Origin: Actinoplanes sichuanensis
GTDB lineage: Bacteria; Actinomycetota; Actinomycetes; Mycobacteriales; Micromonosporaceae
DNA length: 64,000 nt
Assembly (NCBI RefSeq): GCF_033097365.1
Contig: NZ_AP028461.1
Span: 4,030,001-4,094,000 of the forward strand
Direction: 5' to 3'
The translations under genes and the position numbers were made by a program. Position 1 is the stretch's first letter, and every line of letters starts with the position of its first letter. This document shows, piece by piece, positions 26,071 to 35,160 of the stretch. The notes beneath the pieces were generated by a model that was given only the letters and a program-made list of their open reading frames with translations, was not told the origin of the DNA and did not search any database.

Positions 26071-26253
26071 GAGGGTCATGGTCACGACCGTGTCGCGTCA
26101 CCGCGAGCAGCACGTCCCGAAGCACAGCTCGGCCCCTCGGGTCATTCAGGCGTAGTCTGACTGATGTCGCTCCAGACTCCGGCGGCTCGAGACCCTTTTC
26201 GGTGTGCCCTCATCCGAGGGTCCTCGTCCTGGGCAACGTTCGGAGCGGGGACA

Positions 26254-26427
26254 ATGATCATCATGAAGGCGACAGTGGTCGCGGTGGTCCGCGAACGCGG
26301 CCGGCAGATTCGAGCCGATTTCGCCGAACGCGAATTGCCCGACCGCATCGATCCGTCACATCACGGCGGACGGCCGGCCATGCTTCATCTCGATCTCTCC
26401 ACTTTGGCCGAACCCGACCGGGGGTGA
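26254..26427 (+). CDS. Small hypothetical protein
   Basis: 57 residues starting MIIMKATVVAVVRERGRQIR. GGAG (26242-26245) lies 8 bases before the ATG, which argues for translation. Basic N-terminal helix, acidic tail. No family recognised. Confidence 0.45.
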   Translation: MIIMKATVVAVVRERGRQIRADFAERELPDRIDPSHHGGRPAMLHLDLSTLAEPDRG

Positions 26428-26556
26428 GGTTCGGCACCCTGCTCCTCGGCTGTGGGATCCAACAGGACGAACGGTGCCGACGGCGTTGGTGCGCCGGCAC
26501 CGTGTAAGGCCCCGTCACGTGATCCGCGGCGGTTCGACCGACAGAGGGCACGGCTC

Positions 26557-27693
26557 ATGACCATCAAGTACGGATTCCTCAGTACCCATCCGCCTACCCG
26601 ATGCGGCCTCGCGACGTTCAACTCCGCGCTCGTCACCCACCTCGACCGGTCCGCCGCCGCTGTCGGCATCGTGCGGGTTGCGGCACACGGCGACGACCTC
26701 ACACCCGGGGCCGAGGTGGTCCACACGTGGACGGCCGGAACGGCGGCCGGGTGGCGCGTCAGCGCGGAGGCGCTGAACAGTTTCGACATCGCGGTCGTTC
26801 AGCACGAGTACGGCATCTACCCGGGCCATGACGGCGGCGAGGTCCTGTCCGTGCTGCGTCTGCTCACCGTGCCGAGCCTCGTCGTCCTGCACACCGTGCT
26901 CGCTCATCCCACCCCGAATCAGAAGTCGCTGCTCGAACAGATCGTGGCGGACGCCAGCGCGGTCGTGACCATCACTCGGTCCGCACACGACCGGCTGCTC
27001 AACGGCTACGCCGTCGATGCCACGAAGATCTCGGTGATCCCGCACGGTGCCTCCGACTACGCCGGCCCCTCGAACCGCCGGCACCCGGAATCGCACCTGT
27101 TGACCTGGGGTCTGCTCGGGCCGGGCAAGGGAATCGAATGGGCCCTGCGCGGCCTGGCCCGGCTACGCGACCTGGAGCCCATGCCCGTGTATACAGTGGC
27201 CGGTCGAACTCACCCCAAGGTTGCCGAACTCCACGGCGAGGATTATCGGGCCGGCCTGCACAAACTCGGCGCGGTTCTCGGCATCGCGCAACAGGTGCGC
27301 TATGCGTCGGCCTACCTTGACGATGAGGCGCTCGGCAGTCTGATCCGCTCCGCCGATGTCGTCGTGCTGCCGTACGACTCCACTGAGCAGGTCACGTCAG
27401 GTGTCCTGGTCGAGGCGGTGGCGGCACGGATCCCGGTCGTCGCGACCACCTTCCCGCACGCGATCGAACTGCTCACCGACGGCCCCGGCCTGCTCGTTCC
27501 GCACAAGAACCCCGCAGCGCTCGCCACCGCCGTCCGGCGTATCCTCACCGAACCTGCCCTCGCCGCCACATTGCGCGACCGCAGCGGGCACGCCGAACCG
27601 GCACTGCGCTGGCCCGCTGTAGCTCAGCGTTACCACGAACTGGCTGCGACCCTCGTTGCCGACCGCCACCTGACCACCGTGGCCGGCAAGTGA
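26557..27693 (+). CDS. GT4-type glycosyltransferase
   Basis: 378 residues with the GT-B fold. The acceptor half begins MTIKYGFLSTHPPTRCGLATF; the donor half shows LLTWGLLGPGKGIEWALRGL and the E-x7-E type block STEQVTSGVLVEAVAARIPVVAT that binds a nucleotide sugar. It overlaps the next gene by 4 bases (GTGA, 27690-27693). The pair resembles glycosyltransferase plus alpha/alpha-barrel partners thought to build or trim mannose-type glycans; the product is unknown. Confidence 0.88.
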   Translation: MTIKYGFLSTHPPTRCGLATFNSALVTHLDRSAAAVGIVRVAAHGDDLTPGAEVVHTWTAGTAAGWRVSAEALNSFDIAVVQHEYGIYPGHDGGEVLSVLRLLTVPSLVVLHTVLAHPTPNQKSLLEQIVADASAVVTITRSAHDRLLNGYAVDATKISVIPHGASDYAGPSNRRHPESHLLTWGLLGPGKGIEWALRGLARLRDLEPMPVYTVAGRTHPKVAELHGEDYRAGLHKLGAVLGIAQQVRYASAYLDDEALGSLIRSADVVVLPYDSTEQVTSGVLVEAVAARIPVVATTFPHAIELLTDGPGLLVPHKNPAALATAVRRILTEPALAATLRDRSGHAEPALRWPAVAQRYHELAATLVADRHLTTVAGK

Positions 27694-28754
27694 CCACGAG
27701 GACCGTCAGCACGACGCCGGAACCCGACTCGGCCCGGTTCTCCTCCGTCACCTTCACCCACCTGGCCCGGCTGACCGACGACACCGGCCTCTTCGAGCAT
27801 GCCCGGCACGCCGTCGCCCGCCGCGAGCACGGCTATTGCACCGACGATGCCGCCCGAGGGCTGGTCGTCATCAGCCGCGAGGTCGGCCCGTCCGCCGAGG
27901 CGCTGCGTCTCGCGGAGCGCTATCTGACGTTCCTCACGCACGCACAGGACGCCACCGGCGCCTTCCACAACCGGCTCGGCTTCGACCGGGTGTGGTCGGA
28001 TGAACCCGGTCTCGGGGACTGGTGGGGCCGTGCCCTGTGGGGTCTCGGGACCGCCGCGGCACGGTGCCCCGCTCCGTGGATCCGCCAGGAGGCCCACCAC
28101 GCTTTCGTCCAGGGCGCCTCACGCCGGTCCGCCAGCCCACGGGCCATGGCATTCGCCGCGCTCGGTGCCGCTGAAGTGCTCCGCGCCGAACCGGGGGCCG
28201 AACCGGCCGCCTCGCTCCTGTCCGCGGCCGCGACGGTGATCGGACATCCCGGCTCCGATCCGCACTGGCCATGGCCCGAGGAACGGCTCACCTACGCCAA
28301 TGCCGCGCTCGCCGAGGCAGTCACCGCCGCCGGCGATCTCCTCGGCGATCCCCCGGTCCTGGCCGCCGGCCTGCGCATGCTCACCTGGCTGCTGGACGTC
28401 CAGACGAGCGACGGCCACCTGTCGGTACTGCCGGCGACAGGCTGGCGACGCGGAAACCCGCGGCTGCGGTACGACCAGCAACCGATCGAGGTCGCGGCGC
28501 TGGCCGACGCCTGCGCCACCGCCGCCGCGGTCACCGGCGCTCCGGCCTGGCATGCGGGTGTACACCGATGCATCACGTGGTTCCTCGGTGACAACGACAT
28601 CGGCCGACCGATGTGGGACGCCTCAACCGGCGGCGGATACGACGGTCTCACCCCGACCGGGCCCAACCTCAATCAAGGCGCCGAATCCACTCTCGCCCTG
28701 ATCGCCACCTTCCAGCGCCGCGCCTCTCTCCGCGCCGTTTCGCCGGCCGGGTAG
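27690..28754 (+). CDS. Alpha/alpha-barrel protein paired with glycosyltransferase
   Basis: 354 residues from GTG 27690. The sequence has repeated helix pairs with aromatic/acidic turns (EHGYCTDDAARGLVVISRE, DEPGLGDWWGRALWGLG, SPRAMAFAALGAAEVL, QQPIEVAALADACATAAA, NLNQGAESTLALIATFQ), typical of six-hairpin glycosidase-like barrels. Several conserved Asp/Glu could be catalytic. It is translationally coupled to the glycosyltransferase, so both probably act on the same sugar. Confidence 0.75.
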   Translation: MTTRTVSTTPEPDSARFSSVTFTHLARLTDDTGLFEHARHAVARREHGYCTDDAARGLVVISREVGPSAEALRLAERYLTFLTHAQDATGAFHNRLGFDRVWSDEPGLGDWWGRALWGLGTAAARCPAPWIRQEAHHAFVQGASRRSASPRAMAFAALGAAEVLRAEPGAEPAASLLSAAATVIGHPGSDPHWPWPEERLTYANAALAEAVTAAGDLLGDPPVLAAGLRMLTWLLDVQTSDGHLSVLPATGWRRGNPRLRYDQQPIEVAALADACATAAAVTGAPAWHAGVHRCITWFLGDNDIGRPMWDASTGGGYDGLTPTGPNLNQGAESTLALIATFQRRASLRAVSPAG

Positions 28755-28762
28755 CGGGGTAT
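28737..28762 (+). promoter_or_regulatory. Stress-sigma (SigB/SigH-like) promoter
   Basis: GTTT (28737-28740), 16 bases, GGGTAT (28757-28762). This matches the GTTT-N14-16-GGGTAT consensus known for Streptomyces SigB/SigH. It lies at the end of the preceding gene and reads toward the leader ORF at 28918 and the permease operon. Confidence 0.55.
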
Positions 28763-28917
28763 CACGGATGTGATCGAACCCCGTGTCGTGGCCATGTCGC
28801 CTACGTGATCACGGCGGCCGTCCAGACTCCCGCAGCCCTTCTTCGCCGCATCCGATCGTCTGCCCGATGTGACCTCGCCTCACCATTCACGGCCGACAGG
28901 ATTCAAGGAGTCGCCTC

Positions 28918-28959
28918 ATGAGCAACGTCGTCATCGTGTCCCTGCTCAAGGCGGCCTGA
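28918..28959 (+). CDS. Possible 13-residue leader peptide
   Basis: ATG 28918 follows a perfect AAGGAG (28905-28910) by 7 bases and encodes MSNVVIVSLLKAA, then TGA. The stop is 2 bases before ATG 28962 of the permease gene, which lacks a well-spaced ribosome site of its own. Translation of the leader would carry ribosomes to the permease start. Confidence 0.55.
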   Translation: MSNVVIVSLLKAA

Positions 28960-28961
28960 GG

Positions 28962-30260
28962 ATGGCCCCGGTGTGGGCCGGCATCGCCCGTAAGCAGACG
29001 CTGGACCGGCTCGCCGTTGCCCGGCGAGGTTGGACACCACCGCCGTTCACGGCAGATCCCGCGCTCGGTGAGTCCCCGGTCGTGCTGGTCGAACAAGCCC
29101 CGTCGGTGGACGACCGGCTACCGGACGGCGTACGGATCGCCGGCGCCTGGGCTTGGCGCGTCATTCTCCTCATCACCTGCGCCTACCTGCTGATCCGGGT
29201 CGTCAGCCTGCTGCAGATCGTGGTCGTCCCGGTCGCGATAGCCCTGCTGCTGGCCGCGCTCCTCGAACCGGTGTCGGCCGCCCTGCAACGACGAGGCGTC
29301 AACCGCTCACTCGCGGCCGGTCTCGTAATGGTCGGCGGTCTGCTCGTGGTCTTCGGTGGTCTCACCCTGATCGTGCAGACGGTCATCTCGCAGCTGGACG
29401 ACCTGAGCGCCCAGGTCGCCGACGGTCTCGCCGAGGTGCAGGGCTGGCTGTCACAGGGCCCGCTGCACCTGTCGCAAAGTCAGCTCAGCGGCGGGCTCGA
29501 ACGGTTGCGTACGGCGATCACCGACAACCAAGGAGCGCTGACCTCCGGGGCCTGGAACACCGCCGCCACGCTCGGTGAGGTCGTGGCCGGTTTCCTCCTG
29601 GTGCTGTTCACCCTCTTCTTCTACCTCCGTGACGGTGGACAGATCTGGACGTTCGTGTGCCGCGTGTTGCCGCGCGCCGCCCGGATCCCCACCGCCAGGG
29701 CGGGGCACTACTCCTGGCACACCCTGGTCTCCTACGTACGGGCCACGGTACTGGTCGCCTTCGTCGACGCCGCCGGGATCGGGATCGGTCTCGCCATCCT
29801 GCGTGTGCCGCTCGCTCTGCCGCTGGCCGCGCTGGTCTTCCTCAGCGCGTTCATCCCGGTGATCGGCGCCACCCTGTCCGGCACGGTCGCCGTCCTGGTC
29901 GCGCTCGTCACCGTCGGACCGGTCAAGGCGCTGATCGTGCTGGGAGTGGTCCTCGCCGTTCAGCAGATCGAAGGCCACGTCCTACAGCCGCTGATCATGG
30001 GGCGTGCCGTCGCACTGCACCCACTCGCCGTGATCCTGGCTATCGCCATCGGCGTGGTCGTCGCCGGCATCGTCGGCGGGCTGGTCGCCGTACCGCTGCT
30101 CGCAGTCCTCAACACCGCCATCCGATATCTGTCCAGCCACCCGGACGGCGAGCCCACCCTAGACCGCGAACCGCCGGGGACCGAGCCGACCGAGCCCGCT
30201 GTTCCCAGCGGCGACCCCGCACTGACCGGAACACCCAACGAAAGCGGGCCGTCACGATGA
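28962..30260 (+). CDS. AI-2E family permease (PerM/YdiK-like)
   Basis: 432 residues. A cytosolic N-terminus of about 60 residues is followed by seven to eight membrane helices: RVILLITCAYLLIRVV, VVPVAIALLLAALLEPVSAAL, AAGLVMVGGLLVVFGGLTL, VVAGFLLVLFTLFFYLRDG, then LPLAALVFLSAFIPVIGATL (family signature) and HPLAVILAIAIGVVVAGIVG. Members transport autoinducer-2, ions or unknown solutes. It begins a chain of four genes each overlapping the next by ATGA. Confidence 0.92.
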   Translation: MAPVWAGIARKQTLDRLAVARRGWTPPPFTADPALGESPVVLVEQAPSVDDRLPDGVRIAGAWAWRVILLITCAYLLIRVVSLLQIVVVPVAIALLLAALLEPVSAALQRRGVNRSLAAGLVMVGGLLVVFGGLTLIVQTVISQLDDLSAQVADGLAEVQGWLSQGPLHLSQSQLSGGLERLRTAITDNQGALTSGAWNTAATLGEVVAGFLLVLFTLFFYLRDGGQIWTFVCRVLPRAARIPTARAGHYSWHTLVSYVRATVLVAFVDAAGIGIGLAILRVPLALPLAALVFLSAFIPVIGATLSGTVAVLVALVTVGPVKALIVLGVVLAVQQIEGHVLQPLIMGRAVALHPLAVILAIAIGVVVAGIVGGLVAVPLLAVLNTAIRYLSSHPDGEPTLDREPPGTEPTEPAVPSGDPALTGTPNESGPSR

Positions 30261-31249
30261 CCGTAACCACCAGCCACACCAACCGGGCGCCCCGATCGGC
30301 GGTCGTCGTCAACCCTTCCAAGATCGACAACTGGGACGGATTGCGCAGCACCGTCGACGGCACGCTGATCCGGGCCGGCTGGCCCGCGCCGCGATGGTTC
30401 GAGACGACCGAGGACGACCCCGGGATCGGCCAGACACACGCGGCGGTCGAATCAGGCGCCGAGGTGGTGTTCGTCTGCGGCGGCGACGGGACCGTGATGT
30501 CCGCGGTGTCGGCGCTGGCCGGTACCGAGGTGTCGCTGGCCGTCCTGCCCGCCGGCACCGGCAACCTGCTCGCGGCCAACCTCGGGCTGTCCACTGATCT
30601 GGCGACCGGTCTCGCGGTCGCGCTGGAAGGCGGGCTGCGACGCCTGGACGTGGGCACTCTCGACGGCCGGCACTTCGCGGTGATGGCGGGCATGGGCTTC
30701 GACGCGCACATGCTCGACGCCACCTCGGACACCGCGAAGAAGCACATCGGCTGGCCCGCGTACGTTCTCGGCGCCATGAGGCATCTCAAGGACCGGCCGA
30801 TGCGGGTCACCATCCGCATCGACGGCGGCACGCCGATGCGCCGGCGCGCCCGGTCGGTCCTCGTCGCCAACGTGGGCCGCCTGCAGGGCGGGCTGAGGCT
30901 GCTGAGCGAAGCTCAACCGGACGACGGGGTCCTGGACGTCGCCGTCCTGACCCCCAACACGCTGCGCACCTGGTTGGCGCTGGGGTGGGGCCTCCTCCGG
31001 CGCACCGACCGGGTTCCCGCGTTGGAGGTCTTCCGCGGCAGCCGCATCGAGGTGCTCAGCAACCGGCCACAGCCGCGCCAACTCGACGGCGATCTCATCG
31101 AGAGCGGCGACCGGCTGATCGTCGAGGTCATACCGCAGGCACTCTGGTTGTGCGTGCCCGAACCGGCCGACCACCCCGACCTCAGCATCGACGCCGACCG
31201 CGCGGGCGCGGCTGTCGCCCGATCGTCGGGAACGACGGTGACGTCATGA
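30257..31249 (+). CDS. Diacylglycerol/lipid kinase-like protein (DAGK catalytic domain)
   Basis: 330 residues. The nucleotide loop VFVCGGDGTVMSAVSALAG and the following AVLPAGTGNLLAANLGL are the signature of the DgkB/YegS/sphingosine-kinase family. The C-terminal lobe has LVANVGRLQGGLRLLSEAQPDDGVLDV and PRQLDGDLIESGDRLIVEV. It would phosphorylate a membrane lipid. Overlaps the permease stop (30257-30260) and the start of the DUF5994 gene (31246-31249). Confidence 0.9.
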   Translation: MTVTTSHTNRAPRSAVVVNPSKIDNWDGLRSTVDGTLIRAGWPAPRWFETTEDDPGIGQTHAAVESGAEVVFVCGGDGTVMSAVSALAGTEVSLAVLPAGTGNLLAANLGLSTDLATGLAVALEGGLRRLDVGTLDGRHFAVMAGMGFDAHMLDATSDTAKKHIGWPAYVLGAMRHLKDRPMRVTIRIDGGTPMRRRARSVLVANVGRLQGGLRLLSEAQPDDGVLDVAVLTPNTLRTWLALGWGLLRRTDRVPALEVFRGSRIEVLSNRPQPRQLDGDLIESGDRLIVEVIPQALWLCVPEPADHPDLSIDADRAGAAVARSSGTTVTS

Positions 31250-31659
31250 CCCTGCGCCCGGCATTCCTGTCACCTGCCGAGCGGCCCGATTGCTCTTCGT
31301 TCGACGGCACCTGGTGGCCCCAGTCGCTCGACCTCGATGTCGAGCTGCGCATTCTGCTGCCGATGCTCGACCAAGTCCGTGGACCGGTGCGACGCCTGGC
31401 GCTGAGCGCCGAGGGCTGGGCCAACGGTCCGGACCGGGTGGTCGTGGACGGGCGTACGGTCGACGTCGACTATCTAGCCGACCCGCCGCCGTGGACGATG
31501 ACCGTCGTCTGCGTCGACGGGGGCACCTTCACGAGGCGCGTGGTTCCGCCCGGCCCGAGTCCTGCGGCCCCGGACGGCACGGAAGCAGGGCTGGAGACGG
31601 AAACCTGGAAGACCGAGGGCGGTGGGCTCGGCCTGTCACGTGCGCGAGCGGTCCGATGA
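31246..31659 (+). CDS. DUF5994 family protein
   Basis: 137 residues. The family core is CSSFDGTWWPQSLDLDVELRILLPML, followed by LALSAEGWANGPDRVVVDGRTV and DYLADPPPWTMTVVCVDGG. Paralog of the protein at 17457. Coupled on both sides by 4-base overlaps, so its dose is tied to the lipid kinase and the nitroreductase. Function unknown. Confidence 0.82.
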   Translation: MTLRPAFLSPAERPDCSSFDGTWWPQSLDLDVELRILLPMLDQVRGPVRRLALSAEGWANGPDRVVVDGRTVDVDYLADPPPWTMTVVCVDGGTFTRRVVPPGPSPAAPDGTEAGLETETWKTEGGGLGLSRARAVR

Positions 31660-32573
31660 CCCCCCTCGCGGCCCGCGTGCCCCGCCCGGTCACCCCTCGT
31701 ATCGTCAACGAGGCCTTCTACCGGGCTGTCGTCGCCGCCGACCGGGCGCCGTCGGCGCAGGACCGGCGACCGTGGCGATGGCGCCTGAACCGCGGGGCAC
31801 TGGAGTTGTTCACCGTCCCCGCCCGGATGTCGGGTCTGCCCGATCCGGACGCCAGATTCACCATGCTCGGCTGTGGCGCCGCTCTGCATCACGCCCGGGT
31901 GGCTCTCGCGGCGCGCGGCTGGCGCGTGACGACCTCCCGGCTGCCCGACCCCGACGTGCCGGGCCTGCTGGCCCGCCTGCACATCGACGGGCGCGCGCCG
32001 GTGAGCCCGGCCACCGCCAACCTGGCCCGCTGCATCCGGGTCCGGTCCAGCGACGGACGCCCGGTCACCGGCGATCCGATCGGTCCGGAGGTCCTGCGGG
32101 CCATCGGCACGGCGTTGAAGTCTCAGTACGTTCGCCTTGCGGTGCTACGCCCGGACCAGCTCCTGGACCTCACTTTGACGACTGCCCACGTTCCGGATCC
32201 CGGTCCGGCTGTGGCCCGATGGCATGCGGAACTCGCGTTGTGGACCGGCAGTGACCGGATCGCCGGAACCACCGGAGTCGCACAGCCGTCCATCGCCCAC
32301 GGCGATCACGACCGGGCGGCGACCTTCGTGGTTCTGCACGGGCCGGGTGATCGAGACGTCGACTGGCTGCACGCCGGTGAAGCCCTCTCCACCGGTTCGC
32401 TCGTGGCCACCGGTCTCGGGGTGTCGGTGCTGTCGTTGAGCGCACCGATCGAGCACGCAGGTGCCCGGGAGCTCCTGCGTCGTGTGATGCCCGAGATCGG
32501 CTTCCCCTATCAGGTCATTCGACTGGGCCGATACCCGGCCGAACGGGAATGCCGCGGAGACGTCCATCCGTAA
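31656..32573 (+). CDS. Acg-type nitroreductase-like protein
   Basis: 305 residues. It resembles the Acg (Rv2032) subgroup of the nitroreductase family, induced in dormant mycobacteria: AVVAADRAPSAQDRRPWRWRL near the start is the FMN-contact region, and WLHAGEALSTGSLVATGLGVSVLSLS is the second conserved block. Acg proteins bind FMN but lack ordinary reductase activity, possibly storing flavin. Its placement behind a stress-type promoter fits a dormancy role. Confidence 0.85.
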   Translation: MTPLAARVPRPVTPRIVNEAFYRAVVAADRAPSAQDRRPWRWRLNRGALELFTVPARMSGLPDPDARFTMLGCGAALHHARVALAARGWRVTTSRLPDPDVPGLLARLHIDGRAPVSPATANLARCIRVRSSDGRPVTGDPIGPEVLRAIGTALKSQYVRLAVLRPDQLLDLTLTTAHVPDPGPAVARWHAELALWTGSDRIAGTTGVAQPSIAHGDHDRAATFVVLHGPGDRDVDWLHAGEALSTGSLVATGLGVSVLSLSAPIEHAGARELLRRVMPEIGFPYQVIRLGRYPAERECRGDVHP

Positions 32574-32682
32574 CGCTCCGGACCCCGGCGTTCATCGTGC
32601 TGACTCGAGATGCGGAGCCGGTCATGACATCCTCGATCCGCATCCCTTCCCCCACCACCGTCCATGTGCGCGACACGGCCCG

Positions 32683-32979
32683 GTGGTCCTGTTGAGCTAC
32701 ACCGACGTCATCGATCGCATGCTGGAGCAGCATGACGAGGTCCGCAGGCTGTGTGCAGGCGTCGAGCGCTCAGCGGGTCCAGAACAAGAACGGCGGTTCG
32801 CGGAGCTGACACACCTGGTCCACCTGCACGAGCGCAGCACGCAAACGGTCGTCCGTCCGGCCACCCGCAACCTCTCCGCCACCGGAGACACGGTCGGCGC
32901 GGCTCGCCTGCTGGAGGGCGCGGCCATCGAGCGATCCCTCACGTCACTGCGCGACGTCCAGATCATGGACGCAGCCTGA
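32683..32979 (+). CDS. Short hemerythrin-like (HHE) protein
   Basis: 98 residues from GTG 32683 (TTG 32692 is an alternative). The first two helices match HHE domains (DVIDRMLEQHDEVRRLCAGV and LTHLVHLHERSTQTVVRPATRN). The usual H-E-x2-E-E iron motif is altered (HERSTQT) and the last helices are missing; typical members are 150 residues or more. Probably degenerate and unable to bind a di-iron centre. Confidence 0.55.
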   Translation: MVLLSYTDVIDRMLEQHDEVRRLCAGVERSAGPEQERRFAELTHLVHLHERSTQTVVRPATRNLSATGDTVGAARLLEGAAIERSLTSLRDVQIMDAA

Positions 32980-33239
32980 TCCCACGGACGCCTGTGGGCC
33001 ACCGTTGCCCCTCTACGGCGTCCCACAGGCGTCCTCTCATCGGGTAAAGCTCGAATCAGCCACTCGCCGCCGGCCGGCCGCGGCTCGAGCCTCGCGCAGG
33101 GGCGTTACGTCCTCGAACGGCAGGGCTCCGATCTGGGGATTCGCGGCACGGGTGGCCTCTGTGGAGGCGGAAGTAGCGGGTGAGATCACGTCGTGATCAT
33201 GAAGTTCTATCTCTCATCGCCGCACCGACCGTCACGACA

Positions 33240-33750
33240 CCCCATGCCGGCAACGCACTGACGCGGGTCACCGACGGTGAACAGTGTGGGTTGCTGAACG
33301 CGCTGGCGAAGGTTCCCGATCCGCGTGACCCGCGCGGTGTCCGCTATCCGCTGTCGGCGGTGCCGGCCGTCGCGGTCTGCGCGGTCATGGCCGGCGCAGC
33401 TGATCCCTCTCGATCCGACTGACCACCATCGTCGCCGGCCGGCTGCACGCCCGGGTTCCTCAGCCGGGTTCGACGCCAAGCCGCTACCGCAGCGTGATCG
33501 CTGTGGACGGTAAGACCCTGCGCCCGCGTCCGCCTGGGCGACGGCCGTCAGGTTCATCTGCTGTCCGCGCTGGACACCGCGACCGGGATCGTGCTCGCCC
33601 AGGTCACCGTGGATACGAAGTCGAACGAGATAACGCCGTCGTGCCGCTGCTCGACGCTGTCGAGAAGGTGCTCGGTACTCTGGGCGGGGTCCTCGCTACC
33701 CCCCGGCGCCACCAACATCGCCTGCGCCACACGCCAAGCAAACCGCCGCT
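33240..33750 (+). mobile_element. Decayed ISAs1-family transposase
   Basis: Fragments in three frames: LLNALAKVPDPRDPRGVRYPL and AVAVCAVMAGA, then IAVDGKTLRPR, then (other frame) VHLLSALDTATGIVLAQVTV and DTKSNEI, then VPLLDAVEKVLGTLGGVL. Their order is that of ISAs1 transposases (VPDPR...RGVRYPL, AVDGKTLRG, VDAKTNEI). Several indels and a deletion between the first two blocks make it non-functional. No terminal repeats were identified. Confidence 0.75.
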
Positions 33751-33929
33751 CATACGACCTGATTACGGCCGTGACCAGCAGCTAACCGACAACGCAATGA
33801 CGCTGCCCGAAGCCTCGCCATCATCGATCACCGAACCCTGCCAAACGGGTCTGACCTGCAAGATCAGGCTGGAAGGCTCATTCAAACCGCTCCGGTGGAT
33901 CAAGACCGAGGGAGCCGTCGACGACGAAT

Positions 33930-35048
33930 CTATTGGGCGAACGTCTGGATGAAATAGTGGAGGGTCGCCGGGGCTCCGGCATTGGGCTGGCCCGCCGGGA
34001 CGAAGCCTTTGCCGACTGCCACTCCGACACCGGTGGTGCGGTAGGAGCAGTTTCGCATCGTGGCGTTGTGGCCCGGACTGTTCCGCCAGTAGTCGAGCGC
34101 GTGCTGGAATTCGGGCGCGGGCGCGCTTCCGATGTAATAGCGAACATAGGCGTTCTCGGTGCCGACTCGGCCGACTTCCCGGGAGATCCGGGTGGCGGCG
34201 TCGCTGCCGTCGGAGCCGATGTGGCCCTGCCTGTTGGCGTCGCCCTTCTCCCACAGGCCGGGTGGCCCGGGATGCCTGGACAGGTCGTCGGCGTGCCTGC
34301 GAGCCACGCCGACCAGACGCGGATCGACCTGGAGCGTCGTGCCGCATGACTCGCGGTGGATGGCGTTGACCTGGTCGAGGATCTGCTGCTCGGTCGGGTT
34401 CAGCGGCGCGGAGCCGTCAGGGACGATTCCCTGGTGCGGCAACACGAAGTTGTATCCCATCGGTTCGTGCAGGCCACTGGCGGGGCAGCGCTGATTCTGG
34501 CGGTAATAGGTGCCGTCACGGCCGGAGAAGAACATGCCGTTGCATTTACCGCAGAACCGCCAGTCAGGCTGCGCGGTGGCCGACGCCGGCACGTCGTGAG
34601 GCAACACGAAGTTGTATCCCATCGGTTCGTGCAGACCACTGGCGGGGCAGCGCTGATTCTGGCGGTAATAGGTGCCGTCACGGCCGGAGAAGAACATGCC
34701 GTTGCATTTACCGCAGAACCGCCAGTCAGGCTGCGCGGTGGCCGACGCCGGCACGTCGTGAGGCAACACGAAGTTGTATCCCATCGGCTCGTGCAGACCA
34801 CTGCCGGGGCAGCGCTGATTCTGGCGGTAATAGGTGCCGTCACGGCCGGAGAAGAACATGCCGTTGCATTTACCGCAGAACCGCCAGTCGGGTTGTCCCT
34901 GTTGCTGAAGCGCCGAGAATCCATGCGCTTTTTCGATCTTTCCTCCGGCGAGACCGGCCAAGACAGCGGAGGCTCCCAATCCGGCGATGACGAGGCCGCG
35001 TCGCGTCAGTGAAATGCCGGTACCGGTGCGTCGTCGGGCATGTTCCAT
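33930..35048 (-). CDS. Secreted CAP (SCP/PR-1) domain protein with three Cys-rich repeats
   Basis: 372 residues from ATG 35048 (GAGG 5 bases upstream; ATG 35084 is possible). The N-terminus has a twin-arginine-like signal (SLTRRGLVIAGLGASAVLAGLAGG). Residues 52-212 are three 54-residue repeats with W-R-F-C-G-K-C-N-G-M-F-F and a third Cys (RCP), perhaps a small metal-binding knuckle. The C-terminal 150 residues are a CAP domain (ILDQVNAIHRESCGTTLQV, TENAYVRYYIG, ALDYWRNSPGHNATMRNCSY). Exported; CAP proteins bind lipids or act at the cell surface. Flanked by two transposase remnants. Confidence 0.85.
   Translation of the reverse strand: MEHARRRTGTGISLTRRGLVIAGLGASAVLAGLAGGKIEKAHGFSALQQQGQPDWRFCGKCNGMFFSGRDGTYYRQNQRCPGSGLHEPMGYNFVLPHDVPASATAQPDWRFCGKCNGMFFSGRDGTYYRQNQRCPASGLHEPMGYNFVLPHDVPASATAQPDWRFCGKCNGMFFSGRDGTYYRQNQRCPASGLHEPMGYNFVLPHQGIVPDGSAPLNPTEQQILDQVNAIHRESCGTTLQVDPRLVGVARRHADDLSRHPGPPGLWEKGDANRQGHIGSDGSDAATRISREVGRVGTENAYVRYYIGSAPAPEFQHALDYWRNSPGHNATMRNCSYRTTGVGVAVGKGFVPAGQPNAGAPATLHYFIQTFAQ
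34441..34890 (-). repeat. Three nearly identical 162-bp tandem repeats inside the CAP gene
   Basis: Equivalent positions recur at 34441, 34603 and 34765, an exact 162-base period that preserves the frame (54 codons). Only a handful of base differences were seen between copies, such as GCAGGCC/GCAGACC and GGCGGGG/GCCGGGG. Such identity implies recent expansion or gene conversion. Confidence 0.92.
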
Positions 35049-35160
35049 ATCAGCCTCGATTCCTTGCTGTTGCCGTTTCAGCATCCCACATCAGAACCCC
35101 GGAGAAACGGGAGTCATCCTAATGAGCCATTCCGCGCAAGGTTCTGACCACTGACGGTCG

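Noticed and set aside
33494..33952. 152-residue ORF after the first transposase fragment
   Set aside because: It is a frame running through broken ISAs1 sequence and beyond; only short parts match the transposase.
34441..34890. CRISPR-like repeat array
   Set aside because: The period is 162 bases with no variable spacers, and the repeats are in-frame protein units.
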